Source: Kitasatospora sp. NBC_01287
GTDB lineage: Bacteria > Actinomycetota > Actinomycetes > Streptomycetales > Streptomycetaceae
Direction: 5' to 3'
Assembly: GCF_026340565.1 (NCBI RefSeq)
Contig: NZ_JAPEPB010000002.1
Span: 1 to 64,000 of the forward strand
DNA length: 64,000 nt
Below the pieces are notes generated by a model. It was not told where the DNA came from and did not search any database. It worked only from the letters and a program-made list of their open reading frames with translations. Numbering within the stretch: position 1 is the stretch's first letter; each line of letters opens with the position of its first letter. Shown here in pieces: positions 50,776-59,836 of the stretch. The position numbers and the translations under genes are program-made.

Positions 50776-52061
50776 GTCGGGTCTTCACTCGCAGGGGTGG
50801 GCAGGGGTGCAGGGATGCCGAGGGCGAGCAGGGCGGTGTCGTCGTCCAGGCCGTCGCCGAAGCCGTCGAGGAGTCCGGTCAGGGCGGTGACCAGGGCCTG
50901 GGGGCCGGCGGGTGGTTGGGCGGTGGCGAAGGCGCGCAGGGCGTCCTCGCCGTACAGCTCTCGCTTGGGGCCGATCCGGGCCTCGGTGAGGCCGTCGGTG
51001 TAGAGCAGCAGCGTGTCCCCCCGGTGGAGGACGGTGTGGGCGCGGGCGAAGCGGGCCTCGGGCAGGATGCCGATGAGCATGCCGCCCGGGGTCGGCAGGA
51101 ACTCGGCGGTGCCGTCGGCGCGCTGGATGAGGGCGGAGGGGTGGCCGCCGGCGGCGATCTGTACCGCGCACTGCTCGCCCCGGGGCTCCAGGATGCCGAA
51201 GACGGCGGTGCAGTAGCGGGTGTCGCCGCTGGTGTACCGCTGGTTCAGCACGGTGTTCAGGGTGGTGAGCACCGTGACGGGGTCGGGGTCGTGCAGGGCG
51301 GCCGCGCGCAGGGTGTGGCGGGTCAGGGAGGTCACCGCGGCGGCCTTGGGGCCCTTTCCGCACACGTCGCCGAGGAAGAACGCCCACCGCGTGCCGTCCA
51401 GGGGGAACAGGTCGTAGAAGTCTCCGCCCAGCAGGTCCGGGGAGGCGGTGTGGTAGTGCGAGGCCGCCTCCAGCCCAGGCACCTGGGGCAGAGCGGAGGG
51501 CAGCAGGCTCTGCTGCAGGACCGCCAGTGCTTCCTGCAGGCGTTCGCGGTCCGCTTCGGCCTGCCGGCGGGCCTCCTCGGCCGCCTTACGGGCGCGCAGC
51601 AGCTCGGCCTCGTAGGCGCGGCGGTCGCGGGCGTCGAAGACGGTGGTGCGGATCAGCACCGGCTCGCCGTCGGTGCTGGTCTTCAGCCTGGAGGTGACCA
51701 GCACCGGCAGCCGCGCGCCGCCGGCCGCCTTGATGTCCAGGGCGATCCCGTTGACCTCGCCGCTCATGCGCAACAGCGGCGCGAAGTGGGTCTCGTGGTA
51801 GAGCTTGCCGCCGACGGTGAGCAGGTCGGTGAAGCGCATGCGGCCCACGACCTGCCGGCGGTTCAGGCCCAGCCAGTCGAGAAGCGTGGTGTTGATCTTC
51901 GCGATGGTGCCGTCCATCATCGTGGACAGGTAGCCGCACGGCGCCTGCTCGTAGAGTTCCTCGGCGCTGTCCTCCAGGAGGGCGGTGAACGCCGCGGCGG
52001 TGGCGTCCACGTCGTCCTCGTCCTCCTCGGGGTCCTGAGGCTCCTGGGCGGTGCGGCACAT
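50772..52061 (-). CDS. rsbP: RsbP-like PAS-PP2C (SpoIIE) phosphatase
   Basis: A 429-aa protein starting ATG 52061 in a TGATG overlap with rsbQ. It has a PAS domain (LYEQAPCGYLSTMMDGTIAK, WLGLNRRQVVGRMRFTDLL), a coiled-coil linker (RKAAEEARRQAEADRERLQE) and a PP2C-type domain: ASPDLLGGDFYDLFPLDGTR, FFLGDVCGKGPKAAAVTSLT, AGGHPSALIQRADG and LLLYTDGLTEAR. In Bacillus RsbP, the PAS domain together with RsbQ senses energy stress and activates the phosphatase toward RsbV. The same partners are present here in one unit. Confidence 0.9.
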   Translation of the reverse strand: MCRTAQEPQDPEEDEDDVDATAAAFTALLEDSAEELYEQAPCGYLSTMMDGTIAKINTTLLDWLGLNRRQVVGRMRFTDLLTVGGKLYHETHFAPLLRMSGEVNGIALDIKAAGGARLPVLVTSRLKTSTDGEPVLIRTTVFDARDRRAYEAELLRARKAAEEARRQAEADRERLQEALAVLQQSLLPSALPQVPGLEAASHYHTASPDLLGGDFYDLFPLDGTRWAFFLGDVCGKGPKAAAVTSLTRHTLRAAALHDPDPVTVLTTLNTVLNQRYTSGDTRYCTAVFGILEPRGEQCAVQIAAGGHPSALIQRADGTAEFLPTPGGMLIGILPEARFARAHTVLHRGDTLLLYTDGLTEARIGPKRELYGEDALRAFATAQPPAGPQALVTALTGLLDGFGDGLDDDTALLALGIPAPLPTPASEDPT

Positions 52062-52864
52062 CACCGGGGCGTCCCGAGGAAGGCGAGGATCGCCTCGGCG
52101 GTGGCTTCGGGTGCGCTCAGCTGCGGGCAGTGCCCGGTGGCGTCCAGGGTCACCAGGCGGCTGCCGGGGATCGCGGCGTGGACGTAGGCGCCCACCTCGC
52201 GCGGGGCGATCACGTCCTGCGTGCACTCCAGCACCAGCGTCGGATGCGTCACCGCCTTCAGATCCGCACGGCTGTCGGACAGGAACGTGGTGCGGGCGAA
52301 GACCCGCGCCATGTCCGGGTCGGTGGCGCAGAACGAGGCGGTCAGCTCCTCCCCGAGTTCCGGCCGGTCCTCGTTGCCCATGATCACCGGCGCCATCGCC
52401 GCCGACCAGCCCAGGTAGTTCGACTCCAGCGACTCCAGCAGCTCATCGATGTCCTCGGCGCTGAACCCGCCCCGGTAGCCCTCGTCGTCGATGTACCGGG
52501 GAGAGGGGGCCACCATCACCAGCCGGGAGAACCGCTCCGGGTCGGCAGCCGCTGCCAGCACCCCCACCATGGCACTGACCGAATGGCCCACGAAGGCCAC
52601 ATCCCGCAGGTCCAACTCCTCGCACACCTCCACCACATCCCGGGCGTACCCGTCCAGCGAGCTGTAGCGACCCTCGCTCCACGCCGATGCGTCCGAGCGG
52701 CCGGAGCCCACATAGTCGAACAGCACCACCCGGTGCTCCCGCGCCAGTGCCGGGACGACCAGGCGCCACATGTTCTGGTCACAACCGAACCCGTGCGCCA
52801 GCAGCACCACCGGCCCGTCCACCCGACCGGTCACCATGACGTTGTTCCTGCGCAAGACATCCAT
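52061..52864 (-). CDS. rsbQ: RsbQ-like alpha/beta hydrolase, energy-stress sensor
   Basis: A 267-aa protein; ATG 52864 with GGAGG upstream. Very similar to RsbQ: VVLLAHGFGCDQNMWRLVVP, VVLFDYVGSGRSDASAW, YSSLDGYARDVVEVCEELDL, FVGHSVSAMVGVLAA (nucleophile Ser), MVAPSPRYIDDEGYRGGFSA, and DATGHCPQLSAPE (His). RsbQ binds and hydrolyses a small hydrophobic ligand and is needed for RsbP activity. Its gene directly precedes and overlaps rsbP. Confidence 0.92.
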   Translation of the reverse strand: MDVLRRNNVMVTGRVDGPVVLLAHGFGCDQNMWRLVVPALAREHRVVLFDYVGSGRSDASAWSEGRYSSLDGYARDVVEVCEELDLRDVAFVGHSVSAMVGVLAAAADPERFSRLVMVAPSPRYIDDEGYRGGFSAEDIDELLESLESNYLGWSAAMAPVIMGNEDRPELGEELTASFCATDPDMARVFARTTFLSDSRADLKAVTHPTLVLECTQDVIAPREVGAYVHAAIPGSRLVTLDATGHCPQLSAPEATAEAILAFLGTPR

Positions 52865-53028
52865 GCCTCCATCCTCCCATCTCGCCCAGCCACCCCTCCG
52901 CGAGACCGTCCACCGGCCGGCAGTTCGGCGGTCGCGGGGGCACGGAGCAGGCGGCTGACGGGTCACTTGAGGATCCTCAAGGGGTGCCCCGGCAGGAACA
53001 TCGTCTTCGTCCGTCCGCCGACAGGTGG

Positions 53029-53490
53029 TCAGCAACCCTTCGGGTGACTGGGGTTCCACTGGAAAGTGCCGTCAACCGTCTGGGCGTGCGAGGGGGTGTC
53101 CGACGTGACCACCCGCCACGCGCAGATGTCGGAGCCCGCCGTGAACGTCAGGGTGTCGCCGGAGGCGGGGACCCGCTGGTACCGGCCGCATCCCAGGTTG
53201 TTGGAGTGCCAGCTACCCCACACCGCACGGTGGTCGGCCTCGAAGACCTCCAGCGCGATCCTCGATCCGCCCGGTCCTGTTGTGCACCACCGCAGCACCG
53301 ACAAGGCGCCGTCGGTCAGCTTCCGGTTTCCGGACAGCGTGAAGGTTCCGCTGCCGCACGTAATGGTGCCGGTGTGGCAGGCGACACTTCGGCCGGTGGT
53401 CGCTGCGGCGGCGGGAGAGGCGCCCGCCAGGCCCAGCGTGGTGGCGAGTGCGGCAGCGGCCAGGACGGTTACTCCTCGTGTTGGCTTCAT
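53029..53490 (-). CDS. Small secreted cysteine-containing protein
   Basis: A 153-aa protein from ATG 53490, with signal peptide MKPTRGVTVLAAAALATTLG (cleavage near SPAAAA). The mature domain has six Cys (VACHTGTITCGS, RWCTTG, LGCGRY, DICAWR and the C-terminal KGC), suggesting up to three disulfides, and beta strands (SRIALEVFEADHRAVWGSW). Its family is not recognised; small secreted proteins of this type are common in Streptomyces. Function unknown. Confidence 0.75.
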   Translation of the reverse strand: MKPTRGVTVLAAAALATTLGLAGASPAAAATTGRSVACHTGTITCGSGTFTLSGNRKLTDGALSVLRWCTTGPGGSRIALEVFEADHRAVWGSWHSNNLGCGRYQRVPASGDTLTFTAGSDICAWRVVTSDTPSHAQTVDGTFQWNPSHPKGC

Positions 53491-53843
53491 AACAAAAACC
53501 CTCGCAGCTTGACGGTGCGTTGGACAAGGGGCCCCCGAGCATGTCGTCGGATGGGGACGGGCAGGTCGACGCGGTCCATTCGGCAGTCCTCTCACCGGAC
53601 ACGGGGCACTGATCACGCCATCCAGCCGGGGTCAGCCCACGCCGCGCCGAGGAGGAGGCGGTGGCATCCGCGCTCCCGGCCCGGACCCACCGGCTTCCTC
53701 AGTCCCCGTCCCAGTGGTCGAGGACGAGCCGGCGGATGTGGGCCGGATAGGCCTCGGCGAACGAGCTGTGCGGTGTGCGTCCCTGGCCGGGGGCGGGCTG
53801 GAGTCCGTCGTGGAGGACGACCGGCCCGGTCACAGTGGCCCTC

Positions 53844-54284
53844 TCACGGTGGTGGTAGCAGTTCCTTGGTGCCGTTCGCGGTGTAGTAGCGCATCCTCTC
53901 CAAGACGGAAGGCGGGTCGGACTTCGCAAATCGCGCGGCCTCCTCAGCGGTAGCCACAACGGGGAACAACGGGGCCGAGTCGGTCAGTTCGAGGACCCGG
54001 CGCACCGTACGGCTCGGGCCACCTACCGGCGGCGTACCCTGCACGGGAGCGCGAAGGCGCAGGTCGAGCAGCACGTTGAGGCCGTCGCAGGTGAACAGGC
54101 CGACGTGGGCCAGGTCCAGAGCCAGCACAGCGGGCTTCTGGCCGCAGGCGGCGTCCAGGGCCGCTTCGGACTCTGGGAGGTTGTCCAGCAGCACATCACC
54201 CGCGAGCGAGCGCACGACCATCTCGCCGATCCGGATCGACGTGGTCTCCAGCGAGGCCGGCGCCATGGGCATGACCGGCGTCAC
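53844..54284 (-). CDS. STAS-domain protein (anti-anti-sigma type)
   Basis: A 146-aa protein. The STAS core is seen in MVVRSLAGDVLLDNLPESEA and VLALDLAHVGLFTCDGLNVL, where the phosphorylation-site loop reads TCDGLN. The family usually has DSSG here, so the modifiable residue is uncertain (Thr possible). A C-terminal helix (VVATAEEAARFAKSD) is typical. It is separate from the rsbQP cassette. Confidence 0.75.
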   Translation of the reverse strand: MTPVMPMAPASLETTSIRIGEMVVRSLAGDVLLDNLPESEAALDAACGQKPAVLALDLAHVGLFTCDGLNVLLDLRLRAPVQGTPPVGGPSRTVRRVLELTDSAPLFPVVATAEEAARFAKSDPPSVLERMRYYTANGTKELLPPP

Positions 54285-54418
54285 ACCGCCGACCCGGCAC
54301 CGCCTCGGACGGCCCGGGCTGTGCAGTCACTGCCCAGCCCGGGCCCAAGGGGCGGCGAGTCCGGCCAGGTCGCGGCGATCCGCACCAGGCTCCCCCACAG
54401 GTCCGCGGCTTGCCCATG

Positions 54419-54667
54419 ATGGCCCTGACCCGGCGGCATGCGGTGACCCTGCCCGGCCCGATCGGCACCCACACACCTTCGAAGGTCATCCTCGTGCGTC
54501 TCGCCGACGGCCTCGCCCCAGGCGACGGGGCGGTGTGAACGGACGCCAGCGGCGAGTTCCGTCTGCGGATCGAGGGCCAGGTGGCGAAGGTGCTGGCAAC
54601 GCCCGCCGGTTACGTCAGCACCCACCCGTGCCTGCAAGCCGTCGAGGTAACGCCGGTCACTGCGTGA
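54419..54667 (+). pseudogene. DUF6296-like protein with premature stop
   Basis: One frame from ATG 54419 reads MALTRRHAVTLPGPIGTHTP, SKVILVRLADGLAPGDGAV, an in-frame TGA at 54536, then TDASGEFRLRIEGQVAKVLA and LQAVEVTPVTA to a stop at 54667. The combined sequence fits the short DUF6296-type proteins of Kitasatospora and relatives, but the stop splits it in half. A further short open stretch (54680-54870, LQLGQEPLWSVGRAVQAHHD) may be another decayed gene. Confidence 0.45.
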
Positions 54668-55455
54668 GCGGGGTGCAAGCAGGCCTCGCGTCGCATCGCC
54701 GATCTGCTCGGCCTGTGCCGGGCCGAGCACCGCGATGACCACGCGGCGACCGTCCTCCAGCTGGGCCAGGAGCCGCTGTGGAGCGTGGGCCGGGCCGTAC
54801 AGGCCCACCACGACGCCCGCTGGCTCGTCACCGCTCATCCGGTGCGGCGCCTCTCCACCGCGGGTTCCCTGTGAGCGCGGCGTTCACCGCGCGGCCCGGA
54901 TCGGGCAGGTGGGCGCGTGCCGGGTGAAGACGATCACGTCACCGCTGGCGAAGAACGCACGCTGGCGGGTGGCCGAGCAGCAACTTGGAGAAGCACCCGC
55001 CAACTCCCGGGCAGGCGACTGAGGTTCCCTTGAAGACGGCCGCCTCGGCCCAGTTGTAGCTCTGGAACCCGGTTGTCTCACATCTTCCGGCTGGGCAGCG
55101 GGGAAGGCTGCTTCGCTGACGGGTTCGCCCGTCAGCAGGCCAAGGGCACGGCACGTGAGCGGCGGCGGTTGCGACGTTCAGACATGACGACACCCTGCCC
55201 CGTTGCGGACGCCGAACACAGAGAGTCGGCGACGACATGCCGACAGCAACAGCAGCGGCAAGTGGCCCTCTTCTGCGGGAGAGCGGCACGCAGGACTCGG
55301 GCCGTACGCACGGGTGGGCGCCCCACGCCTGGCCCGCGGCATTGCCTGGATGCACCCAGCAATGCATCCAGCCCGTGTGTCCGTGGCGGGCCAAGATGCC
55401 GGGAGGCACCCGGTCAGGGGTGCCTCCCGGCATCTCGGCCCGCTCCCGCGCTGGT
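54668..55455. other. Region with gene remnants, no intact gene
   Basis: About 790 bp without a credible complete gene. It includes the short unknown open stretch to 54870 and, at the far end, the terminator hairpin of the next minus-strand gene. Confidence 0.4.
55395..55434. terminator. Strong terminator hairpin
   Basis: Perfect 17-bp arms (GATGCCGGGAGGCACCC at 55395-55411, complement 55418-55434) with a 6-nt loop, 22 bp beyond the stop of the small membrane protein gene. Confidence 0.85.
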
Positions 55456-55626
55456 TCACCATCGGTACCAGCGGCCACGCGAACCGCCGGACCCGGCGCT
55501 GCGGAACACGAAGCCCAACAGCCACAGCACCAGTACGACGATCGCCACCCACCAAAGGATGTGGATCGCGAACCCCACACCAGCCAGAATCACGGCCAGC
55601 AGCAGAACCAACAGCAGAGCACCCAT
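55456..55626 (-). CDS. Small hydrophobic membrane protein
   Basis: A 56-aa protein; ATG at 55626 lies nine bases after AGGAGG (the ATG at 55632 is too close). It is nearly all membrane helix: MGALLLVLLLAVILAGVGFA and WWVAIVVLVLWLLGFVFR, then a basic tail GSRGRWYRW. This is the short 'hydrophobic protein' found widely in Streptomyces, often stress-induced; its role is not known. Confidence 0.8.
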   Translation of the reverse strand: MGALLLVLLLAVILAGVGFAIHILWWVAIVVLVLWLLGFVFRSAGSGGSRGRWYRW

Positions 55627-56149
55627 GGTCATCAACCTCCTGACCAGCGTGTACCCCCCTTCGCCGATCCCATACGCGCGGTCCGCACAGCCGGTTCGAC
55701 CGACCACCCACGTCGACCGCCGAAGGCTCCTGCGCGGGGGCTCGCCCTCTCGAGCGGCCTTACCGCGGGCCGCCGTGCCGGACGCCAGGCCGTGCCGGGG
55801 CCGCCGCCGGGCGGCCACCAGGTCGCCGCTCGGCGCGTTCGCCAATTCGAACCCGGCAGCACCGCGCCGTCCCGCTCGACCCGGTAGTCGACACGCACGG
55901 CGATCACCCCGCGGTCGCGAGTGCGGGTCAGCCGGGCGCTGTACTGGTCGGGGCCCAGGCGCGCCGACGGCAGCCGGCGGCTCTCGTGGACGGTGATGCG
56001 GGCCCGCAGGTCGGCGCCGAGCCAGGCCGGGCGGGCCAGCAGCGCGGTGCGCGTGGCCGCGGACGGCTCGACCGCGTGGACAGGGGCGGCGGCGGCATTG
56101 GCCAGGACCTCCGTCACGACGACGGTTCCCGCTCCCACGTCGATGACAC
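55627..56149. other. Region without a clear gene
   Basis: A minus-strand frame (56138-55632) contains a plausible strand-rich segment (LRARITVHESRRLPSARLGP, RGVIAVRVDYRVERDGAVLP), but the C-terminal half looks non-coding. It might be the remains of a small gene; no function is assignable. Confidence 0.35.
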
Positions 56150-56296
56150 CAACTGTCGACGTTCGTGGACGCGGTGCGCGCCTTCACCGACGCCGGGTTC
56201 ACCGAGGTCGCCCTGGTGCAGATCGGCGGGGAGGCGCAGCGGCCGTTCCTCGACTGGGCCGAGAAGGCCCTGCTGCCCGCCCTGCGGGAGCTCTGA
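56150..56296 (+). pseudogene. 3' fragment of an F420-dependent LLM oxidoreductase
   Basis: 48 residues in frame to a stop: FVDAVRAFTDAGFTEVALVQ, then IGGEAQRPFLDWAEKALLPA and LREL. This is the C-terminus of the TIGR03557-type luciferase-like F420-dependent family. The 5' nine tenths of the gene are missing. Confidence 0.75.
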
Positions 56297-56424
56297 AGCC
56301 GGCACACCCTCCAGTCGGCGCACCCGTGGTCGGGGCCGGCCGGCCGCGGCTCGGACGCAGGGCGCTGTTCCGCCCCGGACGGTCGTACTCCTCCAGCCGA
56401 CCACCCGTACGTGAGGAGCCGGAA

Positions 56425-56748
56425 ATGCCACGCGGATCGAGTCCCAAGCGCGAGCGCCAGTACGAGCACATCAAGGAGAGCGAGCTCGACACCGGCAAGA
56501 GCACCAAGCGGGCGGAGGAAATCGCCGCCCGGACCGTCAACAAGGAGCCAGCCCGCCACGGCGAGTCCAGGACCGCCAGCCGCTCCTCCACCCACGACAT
56601 GTCCTCCAGCCGCCGCGGTGGACAGCACTCGCACTCGGGTTCCACCGGACCCACCTACGATCAGCTGTACAACGAGGCGAAGCACCGCAACATCGAGGGC
56701 CGCTCCAAGATGAACAAGAAGCAGCTCTCCAGCGCGCTGGGGCACTGA
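56425..56748 (+). CDS. Rho_N-domain small protein ('plasmid stabilization' type)
   Basis: A 107-aa protein; ATG 56425 follows GAGGAG. The start MPRGSSPKRERQYEHIKESE and AEEIAARTVNKEPARHGESR are the hallmarks of a conserved Streptomyces family. The C-terminus (TYDQLYNEAKHRNIEGRSKM, NKKQLSSALGH) is a Rho-termination-factor N-terminal-like (SAP-type) helical motif. The family is often annotated as plasmid stabilization, without firm evidence. It is very hydrophilic and probably binds nucleic acid. Confidence 0.8.
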   Translation: MPRGSSPKRERQYEHIKESELDTGKSTKRAEEIAARTVNKEPARHGESRTASRSSTHDMSSSRRGGQHSHSGSTGPTYDQLYNEAKHRNIEGRSKMNKKQLSSALGH

Positions 56749-57110
56749 CCCGACGCACAGCGAAGAAGTGACGCGCGGAGCAAACGCTCTGCGTGGCAAC
56801 GGCCCTTCTCGGCGCCACCAGGACCGGGACCCTCGTCGCCCCGATTTCCTTTCACCGCTTCTTCGCGGGGCACCGTCTGATGCCCGAACTCCCGCGGGGG
56901 CGGTGGTGCTGCGCCTGGCAGAGCACCACCGACGGTGAGGCCTCCATGAGGTCTCGCCTCCCGTGCCCGCTGCTCCAGATCGAGCACACCGCCGCGGTGG
57001 GTCCGCCGGCATCGGCTGATCCCACCGGGGCCGTCATGATGCCCAGCCCGGCGGCCTCAGCCCGGCGGCCTCTGACGCTCTCCTCTCCCGGCACCCCTAG
57101 GAGCTCGGCT

Positions 57111-57166
57111 GGGGGCATGCGGGCGGGCCGCCACCAGTCGCGGTGCCGGCCCGCCCGCATGCCCCC
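57111..57166. terminator. Strong hairpin terminator
   Basis: Perfect 19-bp arms (GGGGGCATGCGGGCGGGCC at 57111-57129; complement 57148-57166) separated by 18 nt, ten bases after the stop of a minus-strand reading frame. Confidence 0.8.
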
Positions 57167-57175
57167 AGGTTCTCG

Positions 57176-57289
57176 TCACACGGCGGGGCCGCCGTAGAAC
57201 GGGCCGTAGTAGGAGCCGTAACGCTCCGTGTAACCGGTGTCCGCGTCGTGGGTGCCCGGGTCGAACTCCGGTCCGCACAGCGGCAGCAT
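57176..57289 (-). CDS. Possible small Tyr/Gly-rich peptide
   Basis: 37 codons from ATG 57289: MLPLCGPEFDPGTHDADTGY then TERYGSYYGPFYGGPAV. The frame is open upstream (GGVEEIWRTDH), with a possible GTG start about 30 bp earlier. It is supported by coding-like composition and a strong terminator right after the stop. No family is recognised. Confidence 0.35.
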   Translation of the reverse strand: MLPLCGPEFDPGTHDADTGYTERYGSYYGPFYGGPAV

Positions 57290-57457
57290 GTGGTCGGTCC
57301 GCCAGATCTCCTCGACCCCGCCGGGCAGCACCCCGGCCGCCGAGCGACGTTCCGGTCCAGCCCGGCCGGGGCTGCTGTCCCGTCCCGCGTTTCGTCGCGA
57401 CCCGCTATGGCGCCGCCGCTGACTGCCCGGGACGAAAATGCCTGTGAATGCGCTTGG

Positions 57458-57724
57458 TCAGGCCGATCTCAGCGCCCTTTCACACTCTTGGCACCGACGG
57501 TCTGCCAGCTGCGGCGGGTACCAGGGTTCGGCCGGCCGGGCCGGCCGGTAGTGGGCGTGCTCCATGGGCTCGGTGTCGAGGCCGCAGAGGGTGCGCGGGA
57601 GCGGGTCTTCGGGCACGTCGGGGTCAGCGCCCGCCGCGTGCACCGCGAGGACCACCGGCTCGACGCCATCGGGCCCGAGAGCCTGGTCCTGCTCCAGCTC
57701 GAACAGGATGATGATCGTTGCCAT
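57458..57724 (-). CDS. Small hypothetical protein
   Basis: An 88-aa protein from ATG 57724: MATIIILFELEQDQALGPDG, VEPVVLAVHAAGADPDVPED, then ending ADRRCQECERALRSA. The C-terminal CxxC and TLCGL might bind a metal. No family is recognised. Confidence 0.5.
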   Translation of the reverse strand: MATIIILFELEQDQALGPDGVEPVVLAVHAAGADPDVPEDPLPRTLCGLDTEPMEHAHYRPARPAEPWYPPQLADRRCQECERALRSA

Positions 57725-57931
57725 GGTTCGAGGCTCGATGAGGCTGACGCCACTCACACTCTGGGTGGGCCTTCCGTGGCGCGGCCGCACAACGCCCGCA
57801 CGGAAATGCCTTCATCATCATTCCTCGCTGGGCGGACTGACGCTCATCTCTCCCGAGCGTCTCTCCACGTCCCTGGTCGTGACACGGGCGATCCGACCGG
57901 GCTCCCCGCAGCGGCTGTGGGAGGAGGGGGC

Positions 57932-58405
57932 TCAGCGTGCTGCGGCGGGGAAGCGTTCCCAGACCCGGTGCGTGCCGAGCTGCTCCGCCAGGGCCGACAC
58001 GGCCGTGGCGCCGTCGGTCTCGCTGAAGACACCGGGCGCCTGTGGGTCGATCCCCGCGGCCGCCCACAGGGCACGGGTGTCCGCCAGGCCGGCGATCGGC
58101 TGCGCATGCCGGTAGGCCTCGTTGACCAGCAGGACGATCCGTGAGTCGAGAGTCGGCTGCCCGCCTGCGACGGCGCCGGGCTTGGCATCCCGCACCCCGC
58201 GGTCGTCGGCGCCGGGGCGCCGGGCGCCAGGAGGGCGTCGAACTCGACGGACCGGGCAGCGCCGAATGTCCGCTGCACGGCGAGGTTGCCCGCCTCGATG
58301 GAGTCGGCGAGGTCGCGCCGGTGGAAGTCGGGGTCCATGCCGCTGATCAGCTGGGCCTCCGCCCAGACCAGCGAGTGCACGCCCGCCTTCGGCTTCCAGT
58401 GGGGG
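57932..58405 (-). pseudogene. Large-subunit catalase (KatE-type) with internal deletion and frameshift
   Basis: The upper part reads HWKPKAGVHSLVWAEAQLIS and GMDPDFHRRDLADSIEAGN, a central catalase-domain segment. It is then joined directly to LAVQRTFGAARSVEFDALLA, part of the C-terminal flavodoxin-like domain of HPII-type catalases. A frame change near 58180 leads to DSRIVLLVNEAYRHAQPIAG and GTHRVWERFPAAAR, the genuine C-terminus. The heme-binding half and N-terminus are missing, so it cannot be an active catalase. Confidence 0.75.
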
Positions 58406-58673
58406 CGCGGAGCTCGGCGAGGATCGCGACGGCGTCGGTATGGCCCTCGGCGAGCCGGGCCAGGGACAGATCCCACTGAGCCCAGCGAGTGAGTGCCGCC
58501 CAGCGGGCCCGGGTCCGGCCGCCGCCAGGCAGCGGCAGATCCAGTTCGCCGCAGGCCGCCATCCGCGTGAACTCCTGGGCGATGCAGCGGCGGTGCTGCC
58601 GGGGATCGGCGCCGGGGACCGACGGCCCGCCGCTGTCACTCAGCGTGCCGACCTGATCCGCGCCAGTGCTCAT
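58406..58673 (-). pseudogene. 5' fragment of an acyl-CoA dehydrogenase
   Basis: About 89 residues from ATG 58673 (MSTGADQVGTLSDSGG), with CIAQEFTRMAACGELDLPLP and LARLAEGHTDAVAILAELRA, the N-terminal region of Streptomyces acyl-CoA dehydrogenases. At about 58405 it is fused out of frame to the catalase fragment, showing that a deletion joined two unrelated genes. Confidence 0.65.
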
Positions 58674-59071
58674 CGGGCGTCCTCGCGCGGATCCGGCTGG
58701 CGCGGCAGGCGCACGGGCCACGGCGGCAGGGTGGACGGTCGGAAGGACGGCACTGCGGTCATGACGGACTCCTCGACATCGGGCCGGGCACGTGCAGAGC
58801 AGGCGCCCGCCAACGCTCCGACTCTGCACCTCGCGCCCACCATCCGCCCGCCCAACACCGGAGCCACCCCCACGCCACCGGGCGCGGCGGCGGTCAGCGA
58901 GTCGGAATCCGGACTCAGCGTCGAGCATCCATTTGCTTCCCGCCCGGCGCTCTGCTCAGGCTGCCCTGAGCGCAGTGACGTGACGGCCGGCCGACACTGC
59001 AGCTCCCTCTCGCGGCGGCTGCCAGCGTGCCGGCCACGCAGCCGGACCGCTGTTGCCCTTTGCCAGGGAGC
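58674..59071. other. Intergenic, nothing recognised
   Basis: About 400 bp without a convincing gene, RNA or repeat. Confidence 0.4.
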
Positions 59072-59620
59072 TCACAGGGCTGTCGAGTGGGCTGTCGAGC
59101 CGGTGCTCGCGCCGGACGTGGCGCCCTTGCCGCTGAGGATCTCGGCGCTGATCGCCTGATGCCAGCCGTTCAGTGTGCGCGCCTGCTCGGCCGCACGCTG
59201 GATGAGCCGGTCCAGCTCCTCCGCGCTCAGTCGCGGGTCGGTTTCGGCGATGGAGCGCAGCGCCCGCCACAGCGCGGTCTTGCCTTCGACGCCGGTGCGC
59301 ATCGCTTCCAGTTCGATCAGGTCGCTGAGTGGGGAGCGGCGTGCCAGTGTCCCGTTGGGCTTGAGGCGGCCTATTCGTTCTCCCGCGAGGCCGAGCCAGG
59401 TGCGGTAGTGGCGCACGGGCACGGCGAGACTGTTCATGATCCTCACGAGGTCGTCGCGGTCCTGCTCCACGTCGCGGGCCAACTGGCGCAGGTCGGCCGC
59501 GCGGCGGCTGTCCGGGTGGGTGTCGGCCATGCGGTGGGCGAGCGCGGTGCCGCCGAACGCGCCGGTCAGATGGTCGTTCAGGTAGATACTCAGGGGCTCC
59601 GCCAGGAGCTGGAGAGACAT
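59072..59620 (-). CDS. Helical-bundle hypothetical protein
   Basis: A 182-aa protein; ATG at 59620 follows GGAGG at a spacing of 7 nt. It is predicted to be almost entirely helical: LLAEPLSIYLNDHLTGAFGG, AADLRQLARDVEQDRDDLVR, LSDLIELEAMRTGVEGKTAL and RLSAEELDRLIQRAAEQART. The pattern resembles a ferritin- or hemerythrin-like four-helix bundle, but I cannot see a convincing set of metal ligands. Members occur in Streptomyces arms; function unknown. Confidence 0.65.
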   Translation of the reverse strand: MSLQLLAEPLSIYLNDHLTGAFGGTALAHRMADTHPDSRRAADLRQLARDVEQDRDDLVRIMNSLAVPVRHYRTWLGLAGERIGRLKPNGTLARRSPLSDLIELEAMRTGVEGKTALWRALRSIAETDPRLSAEELDRLIQRAAEQARTLNGWHQAISAEILSGKGATSGASTGSTAHSTAL

Positions 59621-59836
59621 CGGGTTTCCTCCGAAGGCTGGCCGATCGGGAGGGCCGCGCGCCCAGGCGGGCACAGGTCCGGGGCGCGACGGGGGGATGT
59701 TCTTCCATCGTGCCCCGCACCGCTCGCGGGTGCTTGCCCGGCGCGGTTGCCGCGGCGGTGGGTGGACACGCGTTGTCAGGTGACGCCACTGCGCGGCCGG
59801 GAGGCAGCCGACGACCGACGGACGTAGGTTTCCGAC

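Noticed and set aside
55632..56138. 168-aa minus-strand open frame as a gene
   Set aside because: Only the central third looks protein-like, with no ribosome binding site, and the end runs into the leader of the hydrophobic protein gene.
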